Source: Caulobacteraceae bacterium
Lineage (GTDB): Bacteria; Pseudomonadota; Alphaproteobacteria; Caulobacterales; Caulobacteraceae
Reading direction: 5' to 3'
Assembly: GCA_019748095.1 (NCBI GenBank)
Contig: JAIEQA010000091.1
Coordinates: 1 to 35,090, forward strand
Length of the DNA stretch: 35,090 nt
Shown: piece by piece, positions 18,433 through 25,793 of the stretch
Layout of the letters: every line of letters starts with the position of its first letter
How positions within the stretch are numbered: position 1 is the first letter of the stretch
Program-made: the position numbers and the translations under genes
The notes under the pieces: model-generated
What the model saw: only the letters and a program-made list of their open reading frames with translations
What the model was told of the DNA's origin: nothing
Databases searched by the model: none

Positions 18433-19476
18433 ATGAAAGCCCTTGTCGCAGCGACCTTGGCTGCAACCCTGCTGACAGCCGTCCCCGTGGCGCAGGCCCA
18501 GACGGCGGCCGAGGGTCTGGAGGCCATGCGGACCCGGCTGGCCGCATCCGGTGCCTACAGCGGCGTGTTCGGCGTGTCGCGGGCGGGAGAGATCGCGGTC
18601 GGGGCCCGCGGCGACCACGAGGCGGACGAGGTCTGGCGCTGGGCCTCCGTCTCCAAGATGGTCACCACCCTGCTGGTGCTGCAGCAGGTAGACGAGGGCC
18701 GGATGGCGCTGGACGCCCCCGTCTCGGACCATCTGCCCGACTGGCCCGTGAACGGCGACCGGATCACGATCCGGCAGCTCCTGACCCACACCTCGGGGCT
18801 GGCCAGTCCGGATACGACCCCCGATCTGGACGGGGACGGCATGCCCGACTTCTATCAGCGGGCCGGGGATTGGCGTCCGGTGTGCGAGGCGACGCCGCGC
18901 GCCAATCCGGGCACGGACTTTGCCTACAACAACTGCGACTACTGGGTGCTGGGGGCTGTGCTCGAGGCGGTGAGCGGCCAGACCTATGCCGATCTCGTCA
19001 GGACCCGGCTGGTCCAGCCGCTGGCCCTCGGTCCGGTCACCGTGCCGTCGGGTCCGCGGTCCGAGGCGCGCGTCGACGGCAGGCCCGAGCCCCGGATCGA
19101 TCCGGCCGCCTGGGGCCCGGGGGGCGGGCTCTACGGGACGGTGCAGGATCTGCTGCGGATCAACACCGCCCTGATGGAAGGGGCCCTGATCTCCCCCGCC
19201 TCCCGCGCCGAGATGTGGAAGGGCGACCCTGCGGCCGGGTTCGCGGCCCTCGGCGTCTGGGCCTATACGCCGGATCTGGGCGGATGCCTCGGCCAGACCC
19301 GACTGGTCGAGCGCTATGGCGAGATCGGCGGGGTGCAGGTCCGCAACTTCCTTCTGCCCGACCTCGGCCTGGCGCTGAGCGTCTATTCCAGCGACGGCGA
19401 GACGGTCTTTGGCGAGGTCTGGCAGGGACAGGGCCTCGCCATCGACCTGATCCGGGCGGCCGCCTGCGGCGCTTGA
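18433..19476 (+). CDS. Exported serine hydrolase, class C beta-lactamase fold
   Basis: A 347-residue protein with a Sec signal peptide (MKALVAATLAATLLTAVPVAQA). The catalytic SxxK is SVSK (Ser72, Lys75), and the second motif is YNN at 165-167. LLTHTSGL (117-124) is typical of this beta-lactamase/DD-peptidase-like family. The third KTG/HxG motif is not clear; GEIGG near residue 298 may replace it. Substrates of such hydrolases range from peptides to esters. An unusual insert DLDGDGMPDF at 131-140 resembles a calcium-binding loop. The start is set by the signal peptide and GGAG at 18422-18425, 7 bases before the ATG. gpmA follows after 55 bases on the same strand. Confidence 0.9.
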   Translation: MKALVAATLAATLLTAVPVAQAQTAAEGLEAMRTRLAASGAYSGVFGVSRAGEIAVGARGDHEADEVWRWASVSKMVTTLLVLQQVDEGRMALDAPVSDHLPDWPVNGDRITIRQLLTHTSGLASPDTTPDLDGDGMPDFYQRAGDWRPVCEATPRANPGTDFAYNNCDYWVLGAVLEAVSGQTYADLVRTRLVQPLALGPVTVPSGPRSEARVDGRPEPRIDPAAWGPGGGLYGTVQDLLRINTALMEGALISPASRAEMWKGDPAAGFAALGVWAYTPDLGGCLGQTRLVERYGEIGGVQVRNFLLPDLGLALSVYSSDGETVFGEVWQGQGLAIDLIRAAACGA

Positions 19477-19531
19477 CCCTCGCGGAGCCTCGCCCTACCC
19501 CGGAAGGCCGTCTTCGAGAGAGTCTGTGCCC

Positions 19532-20245
19532 ATGCCCCGCCTCATCCTGCTGCGCCACGGCCAGAGCCAGTGGAATCTGGAAAACCGCTTCACCGGCTGG
19601 GTCGACGTCGACCTGACCGCCGAGGGCGAGGCCCAGGCCCGGCACAGCGGCACCCTGATGGCCGGGGCCGGGTTCAGGCCCGCCGTCCTGTTCACCTCGG
19701 TCCTGACCCGGGCGAAGCGGACCGGTGCCCTGGCCCTGCAGACTGCGGGCCTGACCGACGTTCCCGTGGTCGAGGACTGGCGGCTGAACGAGCGCCACTA
19801 TGGCGGCCTGACCGGCCTCGACAAGGCCGAGACCGCGCTGAAGCACGGCGAGGACCAGGTGAAGGTCTGGCGCCGCAGCTATGACATACCGCCGCCGCCG
19901 CTCGAACCGGGCAGCGAATGGGATTTCACCGCCGATCCCCGCTACGCCGGCCAGACCATCCCCGACACCGAAAGCCTGAAACTGACCCTCGAACGGGTCC
20001 TGCCCTACTGGAACGAAGCCATCGCGCCCCGGCTGCAGGCCGGCGACGATGTGCTGGTCGCCGCCCACGGCAACTCCCTGCGGGCGATCGTCAAACACCT
20101 GTTCGCCGTGCCGGACGATCAGATCGTCGGGGTCGAGATCCCGACCGGAAACCCGCTGGAGATCGATCTGGACGCGGACCTCAAGCCGGTCGCCGCCCGC
20201 TATCTGGACGCCGCCCGCGCCCAGCCCCTGCCGGTCGCCGCGTGA
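19532..20245 (+). CDS. gpmA: 2,3-bisphosphoglycerate-dependent phosphoglycerate mutase
   Basis: A 237-residue histidine phosphatase-fold enzyme that interconverts 3- and 2-phosphoglycerate in glycolysis. The phosphohistidine motif RHGQSQWN has His9, the catalytic Glu87 is in LNERHYGGLTG, and the second histidine is His179 in AAHGNSLRAIVKHL. The segment LKHGEDQVKVWRRSYDIPPP is characteristic of GpmA rather than other phosphatases. Length is close to the usual 230-250. ATG 19532 is chosen; GTG 19526, two codons earlier, also fits the GAGAG upstream. The TGA stop overlaps the GTG start of the next gene, so the two are translationally coupled. Confidence 0.95.
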   Translation: MPRLILLRHGQSQWNLENRFTGWVDVDLTAEGEAQARHSGTLMAGAGFRPAVLFTSVLTRAKRTGALALQTAGLTDVPVVEDWRLNERHYGGLTGLDKAETALKHGEDQVKVWRRSYDIPPPPLEPGSEWDFTADPRYAGQTIPDTESLKLTLERVLPYWNEAIAPRLQAGDDVLVAAHGNSLRAIVKHLFAVPDDQIVGVEIPTGNPLEIDLDADLKPVAARYLDAARAQPLPVAA

Positions 20246-20862
20246 GCGACGACGCCGCCTTCATGCGCCGCGCCATCGATCTGGCGCTGGCCCGCATGGG
20301 CGAGACCTGGCCGAACCCGGCCGTGGGCTGTGTGATCGTGCGCGATGGCGTGATCCTGTCCGAGGCGGCCACGGCCCCGGGGGGACGGCCCCATGCCGAG
20401 GAGCAGGCCGTCCCTGCCGCCGGCACCGACCTGTCCGGCGCGACCGCCTATGTCACGCTCGAACCCTGCGGCGCACGGTCCTCGGGCCGGGCGTCGTGTG
20501 CCCATGTGCTGGCGGAGGCCGGCGTCGCCCGGGTGGTGGTGGCCGCCCTCGACCCCTCCCCCTTCGCCTCGGGCCGGGGCACGGAACGGCTGCGGCAGGC
20601 GGGCCTTCAGGTCGAGACCGGCCTGATGAAGGATGAGGCCGGCGTATTGTGCGAAGGCTTTTTGCACCGGCTCGAAACCGGCCGCCCCATGGTCCGGATC
20701 AGCGATGACGGCGCAGGCTTCGACGCCCGACTGGCCGCCTCGGCCCGGGCCGATCTGGTGACGGAACTCAAACGTCTGGGCGAGGCCGGCTATACGCGTT
20801 TGTGGACCGCTCCGGGCGAACTGGCGGACGCCCTGGCCGAACAGGGCCTGCTGACAGTCTGA
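20242..20862 (+). CDS. RibD-like deaminase with a collapsed reductase domain
   Basis: A 206-residue protein. The first 145 or so residues are a cytidine-deaminase-fold domain like RibD, the deaminase of riboflavin synthesis: PNPAVGCVIV, the zinc ligands His51 with Glu53 in RPHAEE, and Cys76 and Cys86 in EPCGARSSGRASC. Full RibD is about 360 residues because a reductase domain follows. Here only pieces resembling its beginning (GRPMVRISDDGAGFDAR) and its late part (AGYTRLWTAPGELADAL) remain, so reductase activity is unlikely. RibD usually has EPCxHxGRTPPC, so the motif is also diverged. The start is the GTG overlapping the gpmA stop (GTGA). It may be a second, specialised deaminase; a complete ribD would be expected elsewhere. 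Confidence 0.82.
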   Translation: MSDDAAFMRRAIDLALARMGETWPNPAVGCVIVRDGVILSEAATAPGGRPHAEEQAVPAAGTDLSGATAYVTLEPCGARSSGRASCAHVLAEAGVARVVVAALDPSPFASGRGTERLRQAGLQVETGLMKDEAGVLCEGFLHRLETGRPMVRISDDGAGFDARLAASARADLVTELKRLGEAGYTRLWTAPGELADALAEQGLLTV

Positions 20863-20874
20863 GCCCCATAAAAG

Positions 20875-20900
20875 AAAGGGCGGCGTCACCGCCGCCCTTT
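20875..20900 (-). terminator. Intrinsic terminator of hsp20 (likely bidirectional)
   Basis: AAAGGGCGGCG (20875-20885) and CGCCGCCCTTT (20890-20900) form a perfect 11-base-pair stem with a TCAC loop. On the minus strand it is followed by TTTCTTTT-type sequence, a good U-tract for ending the hsp20 transcript. It lies 12 bases after the plus-strand RibD-like stop and so may also end that unit. Confidence 0.85.
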
Positions 20901-20926
20901 CCCGACGTATCGCCCGCAGGGGTCGA

Positions 20927-21394
20927 TCAGGCCGCCTTGCCCTCGATCAGGGGCTTGGCGGCGGCACCGGTCGCGATCTCGATCCGGCGCGGCTTCAAGG
21001 CCTCCGGAAGTTCGCGCTTCAGGTTGATGGCCAGCAGGCCGTTGTCGAGGCCGGCGTCGGTGACCACCACATAGTCGGCCAGCTGGAACCGGCGCTCGAA
21101 GTCGCGCTCGGCCAGGCCACGGTGCAGATAGGTCCGGTTGGCACCGGCATCGTCATTGGCCGTCTTGCGGCCTGTAACCGTCAGCAGGTTCTCCTTGACC
21201 TCAAGGGTCAACTCGTCGGGCTTGAAGCCGGCGACGGCGATCTCGATCCGGTAGGCGTTCTCGCCCGTCGTCTCGATATTGTAAGGCGGCCAGCCGGTTT
21301 CCTGGCCGGTGCGCGCGGCGCTTTCCAGCAGGCCGGCCAGACGGTCAAAACCCACGGCGGAGCGGTACAGGGGGGTGAAGTCGATGGTACGCAT
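20927..21394 (-). CDS. Small heat shock protein, Hsp20/IbpA type
   Basis: A 155-residue alpha-crystallin-domain chaperone that holds unfolding proteins for later refolding by DnaK/ClpB. The N-terminus MRTIDFTPLYRSAVGFDRL is typical of class A IbpA-like proteins of proteobacteria. The alpha-crystallin domain covers about residues 36-130 with PPYNIE, YRIEIAVAGF, LLTVTGRK, YLHRGLAERDFERRFQLAD and NGLLAINLKRELPE. The conserved IPEAxKPR tail is present as LPEALKPR. AGGAG (complement of 21401-21405) lies 6 bases before the ATG and is buried in a ROSE-like hairpin. An RpoH-type promoter is 137 bases upstream and a strong terminator follows, so it is a single-gene heat-shock unit. Confidence 0.96.
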   Translation of the reverse strand: MRTIDFTPLYRSAVGFDRLAGLLESAARTGQETGWPPYNIETTGENAYRIEIAVAGFKPDELTLEVKENLLTVTGRKTANDDAGANRTYLHRGLAERDFERRFQLADYVVVTDAGLDNGLLAINLKRELPEALKPRRIEIATGAAAKPLIEGKAA

Positions 21395-21525
21395 GTCGAT
21401 CTCCTGATCATCAGCAAGATTGAGCCACCCCGCGCTTTGGGACCCGGGATGGCGATGGGTTCGGCCCGTCCGGCCCCCGAAAGGCTCCGTGCGGGTCGAG
21501 GGAGCCCGGAACCGGCACTCCCTGA
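21395..21525 (-). promoter_or_regulatory. ROSE-like RNA thermometer leader of hsp20
   Basis: On the minus strand the leader ends in a hairpin (21420-21399). ATCTTGCTGA pairs with TCAGGAGAT around a TGA loop, so TTGCT lies opposite the AGGA of the ribosome site with one unpaired G. This UYGCU-against-SD arrangement with a bulged G is the hallmark of ROSE thermometers. Further stems are at 21452-21425 (CGCCATCCCG-type arm with CGGGGTGG) and 21522-21500 (GGGAG, CCGG-TT-CCGG, CTCCC). Such leaders melt at high temperature and allow translation. Confidence 0.8.
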
Positions 21526-21530
21526 TCAGG

Positions 21531-21559
21531 AAGTTGGGAGCCTGACTTGCGGCGTCAAG
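21531..21559 (-). promoter_or_regulatory. RpoH (sigma-32)-type promoter of hsp20
   Basis: Minus strand: CTTGAC (21559-21554), 15 bases, then CCCAACTT (21538-21531). This has the CTTGAA/CCCCAT-like form of heat-shock promoters, and it matches the groES promoter at 33767-33795 in both sequence and spacing. The -35 also lies in an inverted repeat GACTTG-N6-CAAGTC (21544-21561). Confidence 0.7.
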
Positions 21560-21644
21560 TCCCCCCCGGTTGCGGGATCTTCACTTGCCCCGGCCCGCCC
21601 CGTCCGTAAGGTGGTGGTAACCTTGTCATTTTCCGGAGCTGACC

Positions 21645-22463
21645 ATGCGCGCCTCGAAACTCGCCTTTCTCGGTACCCTCGCTCTGATGGCGACAGTCGC
21701 CACGGCCTGCCAGGCCTCGACAGAGGCCAGCGAGGCGCGGGCCGACACACGTCAGGCTTCGGCGACCCCGCCGGTCCTGCAGGAAGACACCGTACTCCAG
21801 GCCGCAATCGCTTCCACGACCCGTCCGGCTACGGATGTGGCGCGTGACCGCTATCGGCACCCCTATGAAACCCTGACTTTCTGGGGCCTGACCCCGGGCC
21901 AGACCGTCGTCGAGATCTCGCCCGGTCGGGGCGGCTGGTGGACGGCGATCCTGCAACCCTATGCCGCCGCCACCGGGGGCCGCTATGTGCCGGTCAGCAA
22001 TCCGGTCGAGAGCATGGTCGTCGAGGACGGAACCGCCGACATGGTTCTGGTCGCCCGCGCCTTCCACAACTGGCACCGTGCCGGTCGCACCGAGCCCTTC
22101 ATGCAGGCCTTTTTCAAGGCCCTGAAGCCCGGCGGGGTGCTCGCCGTCGAACAGCATCGCGCGGCCGAGGGCCTGAACCCCGACCAGACCGCTCCGACGG
22201 GCTATGTGTCGGAAAGCCATGTCATCAAGGCCGCCGAGGCCGCCGGGTTCGTGCTCGACGCACGCAGCGAGCTGAATGCCAATCCCCGGGATGATCGCGA
22301 TCACCCGTTCGGCGTCTGGACCCTGCCACCGGTGCGCACCAGCGCTCCGGCCCAGGGGGCCACCACGGGCCGCACGACCCCGCTCACGGAGGCGGAGCGG
22401 GCCGAATATGATGCGATCGGCGAGAGCGACCGGATGACCCTGCGGTTCCGCAAGCCGGCCTGA
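21645..22463 (+). CDS. Lipoprotein-like predicted methyltransferase (COG4798 type), copy 1
   Basis: A 272-residue protein. The N-terminus MRASKLAFLGTLALMATVATAC looks like a lipoprotein signal with Cys22, although the lipobox ATAC is weak. The body has a class I methyltransferase-like nucleotide motif VVEISPGRGGWWTAIL (88-103), then an FHNWH segment and FKALKPGGVLAVEQH, which is the post-motif strand typical of SAM enzymes. DHPFGVWTLPP and the tail IGESDRMTLRFRKPA are shared with the next gene. Methyltransferases are seldom exported because SAM is cytoplasmic, so the activity is doubtful. GGAG lies 6 bases before the ATG. The next gene is a paralogue. Confidence 0.85.
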   Translation: MRASKLAFLGTLALMATVATACQASTEASEARADTRQASATPPVLQEDTVLQAAIASTTRPATDVARDRYRHPYETLTFWGLTPGQTVVEISPGRGGWWTAILQPYAAATGGRYVPVSNPVESMVVEDGTADMVLVARAFHNWHRAGRTEPFMQAFFKALKPGGVLAVEQHRAAEGLNPDQTAPTGYVSESHVIKAAEAAGFVLDARSELNANPRDDRDHPFGVWTLPPVRTSAPAQGATTGRTTPLTEAERAEYDAIGESDRMTLRFRKPA

Positions 22464-22474
22464 GGGTCGAGGCT

Positions 22475-22503
22475 TTGACGGCCCGGGCGAACCCCTCTAT
22501 CCG
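22475..22503 (+). promoter_or_regulatory. Candidate housekeeping promoter before copy 2
   Basis: TTGACG (22475-22480) and TATCCG (22498-22503) are 17 bases apart in the gap between the two paralogues. The -35 is a perfect match to the TTGACG type of Caulobacter housekeeping promoters. Transcription would begin near 22510, which argues for the GTG start at 22555 of the next gene. Inverted arms GGCCCGG/CCGGGCC (22480-22507) overlap it. Confidence 0.5.
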
Positions 22504-22554
22504 GGCCGGGTGCGGAGCAGTCAGGTTTTCGTGGCGACGGCGGGACGGGAAACA

Positions 22555-23463
22555 GTGAGACAGGACCCGAATCCGGCCGCGTGGACCCGTCCCTCCCGTC
22601 GGGCGCTGCTGGCCGGCATGACTGCCATCACCGCCCTTGCGGGGTGCGGCCGTAATGATGCCGAGGTCGTCGAGCCCGGGGCCCCGGCCGGTCCTCCGGA
22701 AGGCTCGCTGGAATGGGCGATCGCCGGTTCATGGCGGGCCGCCGACCAGACGCGCGACGCCTTCCGCCACCCGCTTGAAACCCTGAGGTTCTTCGGCCTT
22801 CAGCCGACCATGACCGTGGTCGACTTCTGGCCCGGAAGCGGATGGTACACGGAGATCCTGGCCCCCTATCTGAACAAGGGCGAAGGAACCTACTACGCGG
22901 CCGGCTTCGCCGCCGGGCCCGGGGCCGACCCGGCCCAGGCCGCGCTCAACGCGAATTTCGAGCGCCGGTTCGGTTCGGACCGAAAACTGTATGGCGAGGT
23001 CAACTTCAGCCAGTTCGGTGCCACGACCGGACCGGTGGCCCCGGCCGGGACGGCCGACATGGCCCTGTTCATGCGCAACATCCACGCCTGGATGGCGGCC
23101 GGCATCGCCGAGAAGGCCTTTGCCGACGCCTGGGCGGCCCTGAAGCCCGGCGGGATCCTCGGGATCGAACAGCACCGGCTGGCCCCGGACGAGGACCAGG
23201 ATCCGGCGGCGGCCAACGGCTACGTCCAGGAAGCCTTCGTCAAACAGCTGGCCGCAGAAGCCGGGTTCATCTTCGTCGCCGCGTCCGAGATCAGTGCCAA
23301 TCCCGAGGACACCAAGGATCATCCTTTCGGTGTGGAAACCCTGGCGCCGCGGCTGCTGACGGCCCCCCAGGGCGAGGCTCCCGACCCGACGTTCGACTCT
23401 GCCAAATACCGCGCGATCGGCGAAAGCGATCGCATGACCTTGAAGTTCAGGAAACCCGAGTGA
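22555..23463 (+). CDS. Tat-lipoprotein predicted methyltransferase (COG4798 type), copy 2
   Basis: A 302-residue paralogue of the preceding protein. TRPSRRALLAGMTAITALAGC has an adjacent Arg pair and a good lipobox LAGC (Cys31), suggesting a Tat-exported lipoprotein. RHPLETLRFFGL, VVDFWPGSGWYTEIL (88-102), WAALKPGGILGIEQH and the tail IGESDRMTLKFRKPE match copy 1. Copy 2 keeps about 35 more residues between the nucleotide motif and the GTADM segment. I chose GTG 22555, with GGGA upstream and a plausible promoter ahead of it; GTG 22510 would lie at the predicted transcript start. Its TGA overlaps the GTG start of the hydrolase gene. Confidence 0.82.
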   Translation: MRQDPNPAAWTRPSRRALLAGMTAITALAGCGRNDAEVVEPGAPAGPPEGSLEWAIAGSWRAADQTRDAFRHPLETLRFFGLQPTMTVVDFWPGSGWYTEILAPYLNKGEGTYYAAGFAAGPGADPAQAALNANFERRFGSDRKLYGEVNFSQFGATTGPVAPAGTADMALFMRNIHAWMAAGIAEKAFADAWAALKPGGILGIEQHRLAPDEDQDPAAANGYVQEAFVKQLAAEAGFIFVAASEISANPEDTKDHPFGVETLAPRLLTAPQGEAPDPTFDSAKYRAIGESDRMTLKFRKPE

Positions 23464-24494
23464 ACCGCGCCGCTGCCTTCGCCGCCAATGCGCCCCTGAT
23501 GGGCGTGCCCGGTGCCTCTGCCCCACCCGGAGGCGAGGGCGAATGGTTCCGCGGGGCCGGCGGGCTTCGCCTGCGGGCCGCCTTCTGGACCCCCTCGAGC
23601 CTGGTGGCGCAGCCGCCGCGCGGCACCGTCGTGCTCAGCCCCGGTCGCAGCGAACCGATCGAGAAATATTTCGAACTGATCGGCAATCTTCTGGCGCGCG
23701 GCTGGTGCGTCCTGGCCCACGACTGGCGCGGCCAGGGTCTGTCCGCGCGGCTGTTGCCGGATCGCCTGAAGGGGCATGCCCGGGCCGTCGAGGAGTTTCT
23801 GGACGACTACTCCCGCCTGCTGGAGGCCTTCGAAAACCGTGCGCCCCGGCCGTGGATGATGGTCGGCCATTCCATGGGCGGAGTGCTGAACCTGCTCAGC
23901 CTCGAGGCGGGCGAGACCCGTTTCGCGGGCGCGGTCCTGTCCAGCCCGATGCTGCGGATCAAGACCGGCAAGCGTTCGATGTGGTCGGTCAAGCTCGCGG
24001 TCCGCTGGAACGTCCGCCACGGCAAGGCCGGTGATTTCGTTCTGGACGAACCCGATGACCCCTTCGACCACACCTTCGAGAAGGACGCGCTCACCTCCGA
24101 TGAAGGCCGCTACGAGATGTGGCGACAGCAACTCTACGCCTGTCCGCACCTGGCGGTCGGCGGACCGACCTGGGGCTGGCTGGCCTTCGGCATCGACGCC
24201 GGTGAACGCTCCCTCAAACTGAAGGCCCTGAAATCCGTCACCATCCCCTGCACCATCGTCCAGTCGGGCGAGGATGACCGGGTGTGGAAACAGACCAATC
24301 GCTGGGCAGCCAAACGCCTTGGCCGCGGCCGTTATGTCGAGGTCGAAGGGGCCAAACACGAAGTCATCATGGAGACCGACCCCCTGCGGGCGATCTTCCT
24401 CAGCGAATTCGATGCGATGGCCGACTATATCTCACCGCCCGGCACTGTTGCGGCAGGATCCATCGAGCCCCCGGCGGCGGAAGGGTCGGACTGA
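23460..24494 (+). CDS. Alpha/beta hydrolase, monoacylglycerol lipase/lysophospholipase-like
   Basis: A 344-residue hydrolase of the PldB/monoglyceride lipase type. The nucleophile elbow GHSMGG puts Ser138 at the active site. The acid is Asp272 or Asp273 in VQSGEDDRVWK, and the base is His300 in VEGAKHEVIMET. The oxyanion strand reads VVLSPGRSEPIEKYFELIG and is followed by HDWRGQGLS. No signal peptide is seen, so it is likely cytoplasmic or membrane-associated. The start is a GTG that overlaps the TGA stop of the methyltransferase-like copy 2 (GTGA), so both should be translated from one mRNA. It probably cleaves a lipid or aryl ester; the substrate is not predictable. Confidence 0.9.
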   Translation: MNRAAAFAANAPLMGVPGASAPPGGEGEWFRGAGGLRLRAAFWTPSSLVAQPPRGTVVLSPGRSEPIEKYFELIGNLLARGWCVLAHDWRGQGLSARLLPDRLKGHARAVEEFLDDYSRLLEAFENRAPRPWMMVGHSMGGVLNLLSLEAGETRFAGAVLSSPMLRIKTGKRSMWSVKLAVRWNVRHGKAGDFVLDEPDDPFDHTFEKDALTSDEGRYEMWRQQLYACPHLAVGGPTWGWLAFGIDAGERSLKLKALKSVTIPCTIVQSGEDDRVWKQTNRWAAKRLGRGRYVEVEGAKHEVIMETDPLRAIFLSEFDAMADYISPPGTVAAGSIEPPAAEGSD

Positions 24495-24512
24495 CCCCTC
24501 CGCTCCACGGGC

Positions 24513-25061
24513 CTATTGCGGCCGGGTCACCCGGCCGGAGAGATTGGCGATCACTTCGCGGGCATCGAACGCATTGGCGTCCCCGGCCGGCTTGGGCCCA
24601 CGGCCCATCACGATCTCGGCGGTCGCCTCATAGCGGTCCACCTGACGGACGTCGAAGTCGGAACGGCCCCAGAAGGGATCGTTCCAGCGGCTCCAGCGAC
24701 CAAAACCGTAATAGCGCCACGACGGCCCCCAATAGGGCCCGTAGCGGTTGTAAAAGGGATCACCGACCGACTGGAACCGGGTATCGCGGTCGGTGGCCCG
24801 GTTCACGGTCGAGAACCAGTCGTAGCCGTTCTCCGTCGTCAGCTCGGCGGCGCGGAGCAGCAGCGACATCTCCACCTGCTCGCGCGAGGTGACGGAATTG
24901 CCCGAGAAGCTGATGCTGTAACGATCGCGCTCAAGCCGCTGCTCGGCATAGCCGCCGCGCTGGCCGTTGAATCCGGCCGGGGCATAGGCGGTGGAGGTGG
25001 CGCAGGCCGACAGGGTCAGGGCGGCGGCAACCACCAGACAGGCTTTGATGGACGGTTTCAT
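24513..25061 (-). CDS. CC0125/CC1285-family lipoprotein
   Basis: A 182-residue lipoprotein. MKPSIKACLVVAAALTLSAC is a lipoprotein signal with LSAC and Cys20. The body has SISFSGNSVTSREQVE, LLLRAAELTTENGYDWF and a tryptophan/tyrosine/glycine-rich stretch around 105-135. These strings match a lipoprotein family known from Caulobacter (CC0125/CC1285), to my recollection, with no established function. It faces the plus-strand hydrolase, 18 bases away. It lies 84 bases downstream of the LysE-type gene, a gap holding GTTAGCCTAAC (a perfect 11-base palindrome), so it may have its own promoter. Confidence 0.87.
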   Translation of the reverse strand: MKPSIKACLVVAAALTLSACATSTAYAPAGFNGQRGGYAEQRLERDRYSISFSGNSVTSREQVEMSLLLRAAELTTENGYDWFSTVNRATDRDTRFQSVGDPFYNRYGPYWGPSWRYYGFGRWSRWNDPFWGRSDFDVRQVDRYEATAEIVMGRGPKPAGDANAFDAREVIANLSGRVTRPQ

Positions 25062-25145
25062 GGATGGCTCCGGAAGAAGAGCGAAAGATGGGTTAGCCTA
25101 ACTGAACGGCACATGAACGACGAAGGTTCCGCAGATCACAAGCCT

Positions 25146-25784
25146 CTATAATCGCATAACAATCAGAACGGCGGCCGATAGAAGGAGGCCCCCGACGACG
25201 AGTCCGAAGATCCGCGCGAAACGTGGCTGGTCCATTTGCTCCGCGAGGGCGGCCCCACCCAGACCGTAGGCACTCATGGTCAGAACGTCCATGCCGATTA
25301 CGGCCACAGCAAAGAGGCCCAGCTGTGGCGCCGCGGGCCGGCCCGGGTCCAGGAAGGGGGGCAGGACGGCGGTAAAGAACAGGACCGCCTTGGGATTGGC
25401 GATCTGCACCAGAAAGCCGTCGACGAAGGCCGGCCGGCGCGGCTGGATTCGCGGCGCAGCGATCCCGGGCGCTGCGGACGCCGGGCGCGCCACCTTCCAC
25501 AGGGCCGACAGGCCGAGCCAGGCGACATAGGCGGCCCCCGCCACGGCCAGCCAGCGGAACACGGCCGGAAAGGCGGCCACAAGCGCGCCCAGACCCAGGG
25601 CGGCTGCGCCAAACCACACCAGGGTGGCCAGGTTCATGCCCAGCACCGCCAGCAGGACGGCGCGACGACCGCGCTCGACGCCGGTAGCGATCGCAAACAG
25701 GTTGGCCGGACCCGGCGTGACCGCCAGCACGGCCATGACGCCGAGAAAAACCAGATACAGGTGCGGATCGACAGGCAGGATCAT
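25146..25784 (-). CDS. LysE/RhtB-family amino-acid exporter
   Basis: A 212-residue inner-membrane protein with about six hydrophobic segments. The family signature VTPGPANLFAIATGVERGRR lies at residues 22-41, and the second family motif appears as GFLVQIANPKAVLFFTAVLPPF (near 123-144). Such proteins export amino acids such as lysine, threonine or homoserine lactones; the substrate is not predictable. The length is normal (about 205-215). It starts 9 bases after the protease stop and so is the third gene of the DUF350-protease-LysE run. Confidence 0.93.
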   Translation of the reverse strand: MILPVDPHLYLVFLGVMAVLAVTPGPANLFAIATGVERGRRAVLLAVLGMNLATLVWFGAAALGLGALVAAFPAVFRWLAVAGAAYVAWLGLSALWKVARPASAAPGIAAPRIQPRRPAFVDGFLVQIANPKAVLFFTAVLPPFLDPGRPAAPQLGLFAVAVIGMDVLTMSAYGLGGAALAEQMDQPRFARIFGLVVGGLLLSAAVLIVMRL

Positions 25785-25793
25785 GCGGTCCGG

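Noticed and set aside
18105..19616. Long frame overlapping PMM/PGM and the serine hydrolase
   Set aside because: Shadow frame covering two real genes; Arg/Gly/Ala/Pro-rich with no motifs.
20242..20862. Frameshift in ribD
   Set aside because: The frame is open with coding-like content through to the stop and has a plausible end, so a deletion or short form fits better.
22510..22554. GTG start at 22510 for methyltransferase-like copy 2
   Set aside because: It lies at the predicted transcript start, and the later GTG at 22555 gives a compact Tat-lipoprotein signal.
25091..25104. CtrA-type site in GGGTTAGCCTAACTG
   Set aside because: The spacing and sequence do not match TTAA-N7-TTAA; only the small palindrome is noted.
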